Of a stretch of DNA of 64,000 bases, positions 42,856 through 51,537 are shown in pieces. Positions within the stretch are counted from its first letter, which is position 1; each line of letters starts with the position of its first letter. Source of the DNA: Ruminococcaceae bacterium UBA7212 (GTDB lineage: Bacteria; Bacillota; Clostridia; Oscillospirales; Acutalibacteraceae); NCBI GenBank assembly GCA_002490525.1, contig DKUE01000007.1, positions 1-64,000 on the forward strand, given 5' to 3'. The notes below the pieces were generated by a model. The model had not been told where the DNA came from. It did no database searches and saw nothing but the letters and a program-made list of their open reading frames with translations. A program made the translations under genes and the position numbers.

Positions 42856-44343
42856 ATGGATACCAGATTTTCCATTGCGGAGTATCATGACGCCGCAGCT
42901 GTCAACAAAGAGCTTGATGAATTGATTGCGAAACCGATTTACACCATTAAGCCCGATGTACTGAAAAAGTACGAAGAAGAGTATTATGAAAAGAAGTGCG
43001 TAAAGTCTAAGGAACTGTATACGCAAGCGCGCGAAATTATTCCCGGCGGCGTACAGCATAACCTGGCTTTCAACTATCCGTTCCCGCTTGCATTCACCAA
43101 AGCGGAAGGCGCCTATCTCTATGACGCAGACGGCAATAAATATTTTGACTTTTTGCAGGCTGGTGGTCCGACCGTTCTCGGTTCCAATCCGAAGGTTGTC
43201 CGCGAGCAGGTCTTTGATCTTCTCAATACCTGCGGTCCTTCTACAGGTCTTTTCCATGAATTTGAATATAAGCTGGCGAAAAAGATTTCCGACAGCGTGG
43301 AGACCGTTGACATGTTCCGTATGCAGGGCTCGGGTACAGAAGCCTGTATGACTGCTGTCCGTGTTGCACGTTTGGCAACCGGCAACAAGAACATTTTGAA
43401 AATGGGCGGCGCCTATCACGGCTGGTCTGACCAGCTCGGCTACGGCATCCGCGTGCCCGGTTCCAAATTCACGCAGGCACACGGTGTTCCGCTGTATCTC
43501 TTTAAGCACACACAAGAATTCTTCCCCGGCGACCTTGACGATTTGGAGAGAAAGCTGCGCATGAACCAGCTTCGCGGCGGCACGGCGGCAGTCTTCATTG
43601 AGCCTGTCGGTCCCGAAAGCGGCACCACTCCCGTGCCCTATGACTTTAACAAGGGTGTTGAGAGACTTTGCCGCAAATACGGCGCATTGCTTGTATTCGA
43701 TGAGGTCGTTACCGGCTTCCGTATCGGCATGGCAGGCGCACAGGGCTACTTCGGCGTATCGCCCGACCTCACCATCTTCGGTAAGGTTATCGCAGGCGGC
43801 TACCCGGGTGCGGGCGGTCTCGGCGGCAAGAAAGAATACATGAAATACCTCGGCGCAGGTCTCGATTCCACCGGCGATAAGAAGATTCACAAGGCATTCA
43901 CCGGCGGTACAATGACAGCAAATCCGCTGTCCTGCTGCGCAGGTTACTATACCTTGGAAGAAATCGACAGAACCAATGCCTGCCAGAAGGCGGGTCAGAT
44001 GGGTGACCGCCTGACTAAGGGTCTCAAAGAGCTTGTCGGCAAATACAACCTGCCGTTCGTGGTTTGGAACGAGGGCTCTATCTGCCATCTCGAAACTGTT
44101 GGTACCATGCACTACAGCATCAACTGGAAGAAACCGTGGACAATCCCGGGCGTGCTGAGCGCGACTTCCGAAAGAAAGACCGAAATGACCCATATGGGCT
44201 GTGCTTACATGGCGGAAGGTCTTGTGACATTGGCGGGCAGCCGTCTGTACACATCTGCGGCATACACACCGAAGATGATCGACCAGGCACTCGCTTGCTT
44301 CGACAAGGTTTTCCAGAACGTTGCAATCAAACCCGAGGCGTAA
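42856..44343 (+). CDS. Class III PLP-dependent aminotransferase (GSA-aminomutase-like)
   Basis: A 495-residue pyridoxal-phosphate enzyme of the class III aminotransferase fold, closest in look to glutamate-1-semialdehyde aminomutase but longer. Visible are RMQGSGTEACMTAVRVAR (phosphate-binding region), GAYHGWSD, IEPVGPESG, VFDEVVTGFRIG (Asp binding the PLP nitrogen) and FGKVIAGGYPGAGG with the Schiff-base Lys. An N-terminal extension of about 60 residues precedes the core. Codons are strongly biased to AAC, TTC, GGC and CTC, unlike most neighbours, suggesting high expression; it has a consensus promoter and GGAGG site. No heme genes are nearby, so heme synthesis is unlikely. The true substrate is unknown, and the following gene encodes an aldolase-type partner. 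Confidence 0.85.
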   Translation: MDTRFSIAEYHDAAAVNKELDELIAKPIYTIKPDVLKKYEEEYYEKKCVKSKELYTQAREIIPGGVQHNLAFNYPFPLAFTKAEGAYLYDADGNKYFDFLQAGGPTVLGSNPKVVREQVFDLLNTCGPSTGLFHEFEYKLAKKISDSVETVDMFRMQGSGTEACMTAVRVARLATGNKNILKMGGAYHGWSDQLGYGIRVPGSKFTQAHGVPLYLFKHTQEFFPGDLDDLERKLRMNQLRGGTAAVFIEPVGPESGTTPVPYDFNKGVERLCRKYGALLVFDEVVTGFRIGMAGAQGYFGVSPDLTIFGKVIAGGYPGAGGLGGKKEYMKYLGAGLDSTGDKKIHKAFTGGTMTANPLSCCAGYYTLEEIDRTNACQKAGQMGDRLTKGLKELVGKYNLPFVVWNEGSICHLETVGTMHYSINWKKPWTIPGVLSATSERKTEMTHMGCAYMAEGLVTLAGSRLYTSAAYTPKMIDQALACFDKVFQNVAIKPEA

Positions 44344-44364
44344 GGTATACATTTGATTCAATCG

Positions 44365-44392
44365 GCAGGGGTGGGATTTTTTCCACCCCTGC
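44365..44392 (+). other. Hairpin between aminotransferase and aldolase genes
   Basis: A perfect 10-bp stem GCAGGGGTGG / CCACCCCTGC with the T-run inside the loop; outer arms GATTCA and TGAATC extend it. Lacking a trailing T-run, it is more likely an mRNA-stabilising or processing hairpin than a terminator. Confidence 0.5.
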
Positions 44393-44418
44393 TGTGAATC
44401 CGCAGAGAGGAGAAAATC

Positions 44419-45642
44419 ATGGAGATTCAGGCAGCAAAAGAACTCGTTATTAAAGCCGGCAAAGAGGTTGTCGCATCCGGTCTGATTGCCAGAACCTGGG
44501 GCAACATTTCCTGCCGTATCGACGACAAGCAGTTTGTAATCACCCCTTCGGGCAGAGCGTATGAGGACTTGACGCCCGATGAAATCGTTTTGGTCAATAT
44601 GGATGACCTTTCCTATGACGGCGATGTGAAACCGTCTTCGGAAAAAGGAATTCACGCGGAAGCCTATAAGCTTCGTCCCGAAGTGAATTTTGTGATTCAT
44701 ACCCATCAAATGCAGGCGTCCGTTGTCAGCGCACTGGGCTTTGACATTAACGCCGTTCCCGCAAAGAGCGCAGAAGTCATCGGCGACAATGTTCCCTTGG
44801 CGTCCTACGGTCTGCCGGGTACAGGCAAGCTGCGTGCAGGTGTTGTTGCGGCGATTCAGAGAAGTGATTCCAAAGCGGTTATTATGGCGCATCACGGCGC
44901 GCTGTGCATGGGCGAAAGCTATGCAGATGCGTTTGCAGTCGCGGCAGAATTGGAAACCGTCTGCGCACATTTCATCACCAACAAATATCATGAATGGACG
45001 GGCGCAGTCGCGGAAGGCTTAGAAACGGTCTACAGTTATATCGCGGATAAATTTGAGAACAAAAAGCTCACTTCCGCACCGACATTCGATGCGTACAACA
45101 GTGAGCGCGACGGCAGTGTGTTCAATATCTCGGCGGTAAACGGCGATGGCGAGATTGTCCGTATTGATATTAAGAGCGGAGAGTTGGTGGCGGGTGAGGA
45201 TATGCCTGCCTCTGCGGAACTGCACAGAGCCATTTACAAAAAGCGTAAGGATGTAAACTACATCGTACACAACCAAAGTCCTGAGGTTATGGCGGTTTCC
45301 AAAACCAATAAGGTGATGAAGCCATTGCTGGATGACTTTGCCCAGCTGGTCGGTGTTACTGTAAAAAATGCGGTGTTCAACCCGAACAACACGCTGAAAA
45401 CCTCCAAAAAGGTTGCACGTGCACTCAAGGGCAGAAATGCCGTTTTGCTTGCAAACAACGGTGCGCTTTGCGTAGCGGGCAGTGAATATGACGCAACTGC
45501 GGTGGAAATGGTTATGGAAAAAGGCTGTAAAACCGAAATCGGCAAAAAGCTGTTCTATTCAGGTAAACCGATTAATCCGATTGAAGCCCATTTAATGCGT
45601 TTCATTTATTTGCAAAAGTATTCCAAACAGGCCAAGAAATAA
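44419..45642 (+). CDS. Tandem class II aldolase/adducin-domain protein
   Basis: A 407-residue protein made of two class II aldolase-like domains. Domain 1 (residues 1-205) keeps the metal and catalytic set: Glu75, His94 and His96 (HTH) and His159 (HHG). Domain 2 (about 225-400) retains the fold and Glu267, but the HTH reads HNQ (284-286) and the HHG reads NNG (346-348), so its zinc site is lost. Such proteins retro-aldolise or epimerise sugar phosphates; a duplicated domain with one dead copy is unusual. Codon bias matches the aminotransferase 75 bases upstream, so they are probably one highly expressed pathway. GAGAGGAG precedes the ATG. Confidence 0.85.
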   Translation: MEIQAAKELVIKAGKEVVASGLIARTWGNISCRIDDKQFVITPSGRAYEDLTPDEIVLVNMDDLSYDGDVKPSSEKGIHAEAYKLRPEVNFVIHTHQMQASVVSALGFDINAVPAKSAEVIGDNVPLASYGLPGTGKLRAGVVAAIQRSDSKAVIMAHHGALCMGESYADAFAVAAELETVCAHFITNKYHEWTGAVAEGLETVYSYIADKFENKKLTSAPTFDAYNSERDGSVFNISAVNGDGEIVRIDIKSGELVAGEDMPASAELHRAIYKKRKDVNYIVHNQSPEVMAVSKTNKVMKPLLDDFAQLVGVTVKNAVFNPNNTLKTSKKVARALKGRNAVLLANNGALCVAGSEYDATAVEMVMEKGCKTEIGKKLFYSGKPINPIEAHLMRFIYLQKYSKQAKK

Positions 45643-45667
45643 TTTTGGTTATTGTATTTGAAAATAT

Positions 45668-45706
45668 AAAATCCCGTCTGCAATTCGCAGACGGGATTTT
45701 TTTGTG
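45668..45706 (+). terminator. Terminator of the aminotransferase-aldolase operon
   Basis: AATCCCGTCTGC / GCAGACGGGATT stem with AATTC loop and T7 after it. Confidence 0.9.
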
Positions 45707-45782
45707 TATAGACAAATATAGGGATGTTTTATGAATCGCCCAAGTAAAATAAAAAGTTTGCACATGCAAACGGCTTTACACG

Positions 45783-45857
45783 GCTTGTAGGGGTCAACAA
45801 TTCTCCGCTGAAGCAGGGCAAACTGTGTTGGCTCGCAGGTTGTCGACCACTACAGCC
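45783..45857. repeat. Short inverted-end element at the feoB 3' end
   Basis: Arms GGCTTGTAGGGGTC (45783-45796) and GACCACTACAGCC (45844-45856) are near-perfect inverted repeats about 50 bases apart. The right arm contains the feoB stop codon. A separate 16-base repeat GTTTGCACATGCAAAC is at 45758-45773. No gene is seen in the remaining 45707-45849 stretch. Confidence 0.4.
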
Positions 45858-47955
45858 TGCAAATGAGTTTTACTGCCAAATTAAATACAAAGCAGGTGCA
45901 CATGCCGAATGCTGTCGGCAGAAGCAGAGAAACGAGTGTCCATTTTACGGACTTCGTTTCTTTTTTTACGGTCATCAGTGTTGTGGCACAGGGCCAATGC
46001 ATTAAAGAGAACAGCATGACAGAAACAGCGGTCGTAACTGTCCAGCCGTTAGATATAAGCAGAGTGCGCAGTTCCGTCAGCGATTCAAATTCCAAAATAC
46101 TGCCCGAAGCCATGTACGCCATAATGATAATGGGGAACACAATCTCGTTGGCAGGCAGCCCCAAAATAAATGCCAAAAGGACAATGCCGTCAAAACCGAG
46201 CAATGCGGCAAAGGGGTCTAAAAAATCGGCACAAACGGTCAACAGCGTATTTTCGCCGATACGGATATTGGCAAACAGCCAAATTACAATGCCCGCAGGC
46301 GCGGCGACACTGACCGCCCGCCCGAGTACAAACAGGGTACGGTCAAACACAGAGCGCACAATTACCTTGAGAATCTGCGGGCGGCGGTAGGGCGGCAATT
46401 CCAGCGTGAACGAGGACGGCACACCCTTTAATACGGTTTTAGACAGCAGCTTAGAGGCGAAAAAGGTACAGAATACCGAAAACAGAATGGTCAGCGTCAG
46501 TAACAGGCTAGACAGCACAGATGCGGTAAATCCGCTTGCTGCACCGAGAAAAAACATAGTGATAATGGAAATCAGGGTCGGGAATCTGCCGTTGCAGGGA
46601 ACCAAGCTGTTGGTGAGGACCGCAATCAGCCGTTCACGCGGGGAATCGATAATGCGACATCCCGTTACACCCACGGCATTACAGCCGAATCCCATGCACA
46701 TGGTCAGTGCCTGCTTGCCGCAGGTATTCGCCTTGCGGAAATGATGGTCTAAATGGAAAGCTACGCGCGGCAGATAGCCGAAATCCTCCAACAGCGTGAA
46801 AAGGGGAAAGAAAATCGCCATCGGCGGCAGCATAACCGAGACGACCCATGCAAGCACGCGGTACATGCCGAGTACCAGCATATCCCGCAGCCACGGGGAA
46901 ACGCCGACACGGTCACAAAGCCCGAGCAAAGTATCCTGCACGGAAAACAAGGCGTCGGAAAGTATTGCGGACGGGTAGTTTGCACCGACAATTGTAATCC
47001 AAAACACCAAAAGCAATAACAGAAGCATGATAGGAACGCCCGTTTTTCGGCTTAAAAATATGCGGTCAGCGGTGTTTTGTATATCCCGCTTGCGGGTATG
47101 CGTTTCGGTGATGACGCCTGCCGTCAAATCCTCAGCGGCGTGTACAAAAGCACTTGCAATGTCGTCCGCAATACGGCTTTCGGAAAAGCCGCGCTCTGCA
47201 AGCTCTGTTTTAATCTTTTGAATTTTAGCGCGGGTTTCGGCATTTTCGTAAATATCTGTATGAAAATAGGTTTTATATTCCGCTGCGGCTGTTTTGTCGT
47301 CGCGCAGTAATTTTAAGGCAAGGGCGCGTGTCGGCATATGCAGAGGCACACTTTGCAGAATACTCTCCAAATCCAACACCGCTTTTTCTATGTAAGCCGG
47401 GTATTCCGTTTGGCAGCACTGTGTATTTTCCCGATGGCACAGCCGCGCGATTTCTGATTCCAGCTGTGAAAGCCCTTGTTTGCTCCGCGCCGTGACCGGC
47501 ACAACAGGCAAGGAAAGCCGCAGGCTTAATTCTTCGGTATCAATATGCAGTCCGTGTTTTTTCGCCTCATCCATGAGGTTGAGGCAGACAACCACATTCG
47601 GCGTAAGTTCTGCGATTTGCAGAACTAAATGCAGGTTACGCGTCAGACATGTAGCGTCACAGACAACGGCTACGGCATCACTTTGCAGGGAAGACAAAAA
47701 TCCGCTTGCGTGTGCCTCTTCTTCCGAACGTGTCAGCAGGGAATACGTACCGGGTAAATCCACCAGTGTATAGGTACCGCCTTCAAAGCGATAACTGCCG
47801 TAAGCGTTGCTGACGGTTTTGCCCGCCCAATTCCCCGTATGCTGACGCATGCCTGTCAGGGCGTTAAACACCGTGCTTTTGCCGACATTTGGGTTACCTG
47901 CCAGCGCAACGGTATATTCGCCGGCTGTACGGTTGCTTTCATATGCTTTTTGCAT
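45850..47955 (-). CDS. feoB: Ferrous iron transporter FeoB
   Basis: Membrane GTPase-permease that imports Fe(II). The 701-residue protein has the N-terminal G-protein domain with G1 GNPNVGKST (residues 20-28), G3 DLPGTYSL and G4 NLMD, followed by the GDI-like helical domain, then two Gate domains with about eight membrane helices (GCNAVGVTGCRIIDSPRERLIAVLTNSLVPCNGR; later LPANEIVFPIIIMAYMASG). ATG 47955 has a GAGGTGC site 8 bases upstream; an ATG at 47970 would overlap the feoA stop (ATGA). It is co-transcribed with feoA. Fe(II) import suits an anaerobe. Confidence 0.94.
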   Translation of the reverse strand: MQKAYESNRTAGEYTVALAGNPNVGKSTVFNALTGMRQHTGNWAGKTVSNAYGSYRFEGGTYTLVDLPGTYSLLTRSEEEAHASGFLSSLQSDAVAVVCDATCLTRNLHLVLQIAELTPNVVVCLNLMDEAKKHGLHIDTEELSLRLSLPVVPVTARSKQGLSQLESEIARLCHRENTQCCQTEYPAYIEKAVLDLESILQSVPLHMPTRALALKLLRDDKTAAAEYKTYFHTDIYENAETRAKIQKIKTELAERGFSESRIADDIASAFVHAAEDLTAGVITETHTRKRDIQNTADRIFLSRKTGVPIMLLLLLLVFWITIVGANYPSAILSDALFSVQDTLLGLCDRVGVSPWLRDMLVLGMYRVLAWVVSVMLPPMAIFFPLFTLLEDFGYLPRVAFHLDHHFRKANTCGKQALTMCMGFGCNAVGVTGCRIIDSPRERLIAVLTNSLVPCNGRFPTLISIITMFFLGAASGFTASVLSSLLLTLTILFSVFCTFFASKLLSKTVLKGVPSSFTLELPPYRRPQILKVIVRSVFDRTLFVLGRAVSVAAPAGIVIWLFANIRIGENTLLTVCADFLDPFAALLGFDGIVLLAFILGLPANEIVFPIIIMAYMASGSILEFESLTELRTLLISNGWTVTTAVSVMLFSLMHWPCATTLMTVKKETKSVKWTLVSLLLPTAFGMCTCFVFNLAVKLICRL

Positions 47956-47966
47956 CGGTCTGCACC

Positions 47967-48200
47967 TCATTTCAAAAGTACGCTTTCGGCATCACAATCG
48001 CGCACGGCGATGAGCGCACCGCAGATTCTGTAAATGCTGATATCTTTGTACCGCCCCGTAAAAACACAGGTAACTCTTGTACCGTGAATCAGTCCTAAAT
48101 CCTGTAAACGGCGTTTCATAGACGGTGTAGCTGTGATTCGGAGCACATGCCCCTGTTCTCCGGGCGCGAGTGTATCCATTGTTTTTGGATTGGATTGCAT
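47967..48200 (-). CDS. feoA: Ferrous iron transport accessory protein FeoA
   Basis: A 77-residue SH3-like cytoplasmic protein needed for FeoB activity. The pattern LAPGEQGHVLRI ... MKRRLQDLGLIHGTRVTCV ... YKDISIYRICGALIAVRDCDAESV fits the family. The start has an AGGAGG site. It precedes feoB and the two overlap or abut at the ATGA near 47967-47970. Confidence 0.93.
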   Translation of the reverse strand: MQSNPKTMDTLAPGEQGHVLRITATPSMKRRLQDLGLIHGTRVTCVFTGRYKDISIYRICGALIAVRDCDAESVLLK

Positions 48201-48277
48201 GCTTTAGACCTCCTAAGAACGGTGCAGGTTTCAATGGCACCGCCCTATTGCCAGTATATTTTTACGGAGTCGGTACG

Positions 48278-48301
48278 GTGCGTAAAAAATATTTTTTGCA
48301 C
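48278..48301. promoter_or_regulatory. AT-rich inverted repeat between feoA and spoIIAA
   Basis: GTGC-G-TAAAAAATATTTTTT-GCAC is an inverted repeat about 80 bases upstream of feoA on its strand, with a TATACT on the minus strand near 48251-48256. It may be an iron-responsive operator, but the spacing and half-sites are not a canonical Fur box, so the link is tentative. Confidence 0.3.
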
Positions 48302-48391
48302 TGCATTTTTAGGAAAATCCGTATTCTGACAAATTTTTTACGGCTTGTCCGCTATGATTAAAAGTAAAGAAAAGGAAAAAGGAGGCATTAT

Positions 48392-48742
48392 ATGCAGGTG
48401 AATATAGAAACAGAAGGTTCTGCGGCGGTTTGCTATCTCAGTGGTGAACTGGACCATCACAATGCACCCGCGGTTCGGGAAAAAATCGATGAATTTTCTG
48501 TTGGGTTTTGCCCACAGAGCATGATATTGGATTTCGGCGGTGTGACGTTTATGGATAGCTCGGGCATCGGCTTGGTGATGGGGCGATATAAGCTTTTGTC
48601 TGCGGCAAACTGTACGCTGACGGTACGCAATCTGTCTGCACATGCTTACAAGGTGATGCGGCTGGCGGGGCTGGAAAACATTGTCACATTAAAAAAATGC
48701 GGTGAAAAAGGAGGAAAACAGCATGACAAAACCGAAAAATGA
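48392..48742 (+). CDS. spoIIAA: Anti-sigma-F factor antagonist
   Basis: STAS-domain protein that, when unphosphorylated, releases sigma-F from SpoIIAB in the forespore. The 116-residue protein has MDSSGIG at residues 54-60, with the phosphorylatable Ser57, and the usual GRYKLL after it. The AAGGAGG site is clear. It opens a three-gene operon with overlapping frames. A sigma-H-like AGGAAAAT at 48311 has no good -10 partner, so the promoter remains undetermined. Confidence 0.94.
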   Translation: MQVNIETEGSAAVCYLSGELDHHNAPAVREKIDEFSVGFCPQSMILDFGGVTFMDSSGIGLVMGRYKLLSAANCTLTVRNLSAHAYKVMRLAGLENIVTLKKCGEKGGKQHDKTEK

Positions 48743-49172
48743 GGTCAAACTGCAAATGGAAAGCCGCTCTGTCAATGAGGGTTATGCGCGCGTGGCGGTT
48801 TCCGCATTTGCGGCTGTTCTGGACCCGACGGTGGAAGAAATCAACGATATTCGCACTGCCGTCAGCGAAGCGGTCACAAACTGTATTGTGCACGCCTACC
48901 GAAACGGTGTGGGCAAAATTTACATACGTGTGCGTCTGTTTGACGGCGGCAAGGTGGAAATACAAATCCGTGACCGCGGCTGCGGTATTGCCGATGTCAA
49001 GAAAGCGCGGGAACCGTTATTTACAACTTTAGGCGGCGACCGTTCGGGCTTGGGTTTTTCCGTGATGGAAAGCTTTTGCGACCGTGTGCGGGTCCGATCT
49101 GCGGTGGGCAAGGGTACGACGGTTACGCTGGTAAAAAATATTAAAGGCAGGGACGAGCCTTGTGAACCGTGA
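48723..49172 (+). CDS. spoIIAB: Anti-sigma-F factor (serine kinase)
   Basis: GHKL-fold kinase that holds sigma-F inactive and phosphorylates SpoIIAA. The 149-residue protein has the N box VSEAVTNCIVHAY, the G1 box IRDRGCGI, and GDRSGLGFSVMESF. ATG 48723 has a strong GGAGG site; it overlaps the spoIIAA end by 20 bases. Its 3' end overlaps sigF by 11 bases, so the three genes are translationally coupled. Confidence 0.94.
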   Translation: MTKPKNEVKLQMESRSVNEGYARVAVSAFAAVLDPTVEEINDIRTAVSEAVTNCIVHAYRNGVGKIYIRVRLFDGGKVEIQIRDRGCGIADVKKAREPLFTTLGGDRSGLGFSVMESFCDRVRVRSAVGKGTTVTLVKNIKGRDEPCEP

Positions 49173-49815
49173 TGCGTTGATTTCCGAGAATCTCGGGTTG
49201 GTGCACGCCTGTGCCAATCGGTTTCGGGGAAAGGGCATAGAATATGACGATTTGTTTTCCGCCGGCTGTTTGGGACTGGTCAAAGCGGCGGACGGATTTC
49301 GTCCGGAGCTGGGCTTTGCGTTTTCCACTTATGCCGTGCCCGCAGTGCTGGGGGAAATCAAACGGCTGTTCCGCGATGGCGGTGCGGTGAAAATCAGCCG
49401 CAGCTTAAAAGAGCGCGCCCGTGCGGCGGTGCGGCTTCGTGAGGATTTGACAAATTCGCTGAACCGTGAGCCGACCTTGCGGGAATTGGCAGAGAAAATG
49501 GGCGTGTCCGAATTCGAAATGGCGGAACTTGTGAATCTGAGCCAGCCCGTGGTGTCTCTTACGGAATTGGATGAGGCGGGCGGCGGGCAGACGGACATCC
49601 CCGTGGAATCGGGGGAAGAGGAGATTCAAAACAGCTTGGCACTCGGCGAAATTCTGAAAAGACTGCCGGAATCCGACCGGAAGCTGATTGAACTGCGGTA
49701 TTACAAAGGCTTAACGCAAATGAAAACCGCAGAATTACTCGGTTTGTCACAAGTGCAGGTCTCCCGCCGTGAGCGCAGTATTCTCATGGAAATGCGCAAA
49801 CGGTTGACGGGGTAA
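49162..49815 (+). CDS. sigF: RNA polymerase sporulation sigma factor F
   Basis: First forespore-specific sigma factor (SpoIIAC). The 217-residue protein has region 2 (YDDLFSAGCLGLVKAADGF, then FSTYAVPAVLGEIKR), region 3, and region 4 with the helix-turn-helix LTQMKTAELLGLSQVQVSRRE. The start is a GTG at 49162, overlapping spoIIAB. Its presence, with an intact anti-sigma pair, shows the organism can enter the spore programme. Confidence 0.95.
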   Translation: MNRDALISENLGLVHACANRFRGKGIEYDDLFSAGCLGLVKAADGFRPELGFAFSTYAVPAVLGEIKRLFRDGGAVKISRSLKERARAAVRLREDLTNSLNREPTLRELAEKMGVSEFEMAELVNLSQPVVSLTELDEAGGGQTDIPVESGEEEIQNSLALGEILKRLPESDRKLIELRYYKGLTQMKTAELLGLSQVQVSRRERSILMEMRKRLTG

Positions 49816-49893
49816 TATTGTTTTCTTGACAGAACAGCGTTTTTTTGCTACTGTATAAAACAACAGTATTTGTTATGCAGGATGTGATATCTT

Positions 49894-51120
49894 ATGGAAA
49901 ATACAAACTTGGAAACCTTTTATACAGGCAGCAAAACCTTTCGGGTGGGAGTCATTTCAGATACCCAGCTTCCGCCGACCAAACGGCAGCGTCAAAGGGA
50001 TGACCGTTTTGTACAGAATTTGCTGACGGCGCTCCGCACCTTTCAAAATATGGGCGCGGACATGATTTTATTTGCAGGCGACATTGGCGACGGCGGGACA
50101 AAATACGCGTTCAAAACCTATGCGCAGGCGTTGAACACGGTATACGGCGATAAAAAGCCGATTATACAAACAATTATGGGCAATCACGACCATTGGAACC
50201 CAAATCTGTTTCATTACACCCATAATCATAGAAAGGCATTTGAAAAAATTGTCGGCACATCGGCTCGGACGCATTATGTTGTGAACGGGTTTCATTTTAT
50301 AGGTGCGTCTCCCGACAGCGGCAGTATGACAGTCGGCTATGCGAAAACCGTAGACTGGATTGACGCACAGCTGAAAATTGCCGAAGCGGACAGTGAAGGG
50401 AAGCCGATTTTTCTGCTGACGCACCAACAGCCGCTGGATACCTGTTACGGCAGTGACGATTGGGGCGAGGAAAATCTCGGCAGGGTTTTAGAGAAATATC
50501 CGAATGTCATTAACATCAGCGGTCACAGCCATTACTCGATTTTGGATGAGCGCTCCGTTTGGCAGGGGGCATATACCGTGCTCAGTACGCAGTCACTTTC
50601 GTATACCGAGCTGGAAGCGGGTAAGGAAAACGGTACAATTCCGCCGCATGCCGACAAAACGCCGATGGGCTATTGTATCGATTTCGACACGGACAGATTT
50701 ACCTTTCGGCGAATCACCTTCGACGGCACCCCGCTCGGCAGGGAGGAAAAGGCGAATATGCGCTGGACGTTTCCTTTGCCGTATGTCAATGACGGTCGGT
50801 ATGCCTTTGCATGTCGCAGACAGGCGAACCGTGCACCGACAATGCCCGAAACAGCGGGCACGGCGGTGCGAAAGGGCAACGATGTGGTAATTACCTTCCG
50901 TGCAGGTGCAGATGACGATTTTGTGCATACGTATAAGGTGGTCGCCGACGGACAGAAGCCCTTATATTTTTTCAGCGATTTTTATAACGGATTGGACAGA
51001 ATGCAGAAAACCGTTTCTCTTACGCTGCAATCCCCACAGAACATACACGGCACCTACAGAATCTATGCGGTAGACAGTTGGGGTGTAGAAAGCGAAACGT
51101 ATACGACGGTTACAATATAA
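49894..51120 (+). CDS. Metallophosphoesterase with C-terminal beta domain
   Basis: A 408-residue phosphoesterase with a complete motif set: ISDTQ (residue 20 area; Gln replaces the usual His), FAGDIGDGG, GNHDHW, THQQ and SGHSHYS. The last 110 residues form a beta-sandwich of the kind often appended to such enzymes. No signal peptide is seen. A TTGACA at 49826-49831 lies upstream without a well-spaced -10. It is downstream of the spoIIA operon but has its own region, so no functional link is implied. Confidence 0.82.
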   Translation: MENTNLETFYTGSKTFRVGVISDTQLPPTKRQRQRDDRFVQNLLTALRTFQNMGADMILFAGDIGDGGTKYAFKTYAQALNTVYGDKKPIIQTIMGNHDHWNPNLFHYTHNHRKAFEKIVGTSARTHYVVNGFHFIGASPDSGSMTVGYAKTVDWIDAQLKIAEADSEGKPIFLLTHQQPLDTCYGSDDWGEENLGRVLEKYPNVINISGHSHYSILDERSVWQGAYTVLSTQSLSYTELEAGKENGTIPPHADKTPMGYCIDFDTDRFTFRRITFDGTPLGREEKANMRWTFPLPYVNDGRYAFACRRQANRAPTMPETAGTAVRKGNDVVITFRAGADDDFVHTYKVVADGQKPLYFFSDFYNGLDRMQKTVSLTLQSPQNIHGTYRIYAVDSWGVESETYTTVTI

Positions 51121-51155
51121 GCCAAAAATGCATTGCAAGCATATATACTGTTTAC

Positions 51156-51193
51156 GGAAAGCCTGTCAAATTTTAACAGGCTTTCCGTTTTTT
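51156..51193 (+). terminator. Terminator of the metallophosphoesterase gene
   Basis: GGAAAGCCTGT / ACAGGCTTTCC stem with CAAATTTTA-type loop, followed by GTTTTTT. The 340 bases between this and the next start codon are AT-rich and hold no supported gene. Confidence 0.85.
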
Positions 51194-51537
51194 ACTGCAC
51201 CAATGGGAAAGAAACAGGAATGGATGATAGGATTTCTAAACTTTATGAGTGTATTTCGAAAGACAAACTGCGCGGAAACTGTTAAACTACAAACAAGATA
51301 TCTAGAAAAAAGAATAGTTTTTAAGCCAAATTCCCATAAAATTTGGTGGAATCACAGTATATGCCCGTTTTATTGTTATAAATAAGACAATATTTTAGAC
51401 GGTTAATATAAGTTGTGTTTAAAAATTTGTCAGTTAATTAACAAATTTTGAGGACGGAAATGTGATTGAATTTACAAGGTGAATCTATTGCCTCTTTGGG
51501 CGATATATTTATAAAAGTAAAAAAGGAGAGAAAAACA

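Noticed and set aside
42850..44991. A 713-codon open frame on the minus strand across the aminotransferase and aldolase genes
   Set aside because: It mirrors the strongly biased codon use of the two plus-strand genes, which leaves few stops on the opposite strand. It is rich in His, Cys and Arg, has no domain pattern, and lacks a promoter or ribosome binding site.
48311..48334. A sigma-H-type promoter for spoIIA
   Set aside because: AGGAAAAT fits a -35, but no GAAT-type -10 is found at the required distance, so the promoter was not called.
51128..51385. An 85-codon frame after the metallophosphoesterase
   Set aside because: It begins before and reads through that gene's terminator, has no Shine-Dalgarno, and its composition (Cys, Lys, Phe, Trp) looks like random AT-rich DNA.
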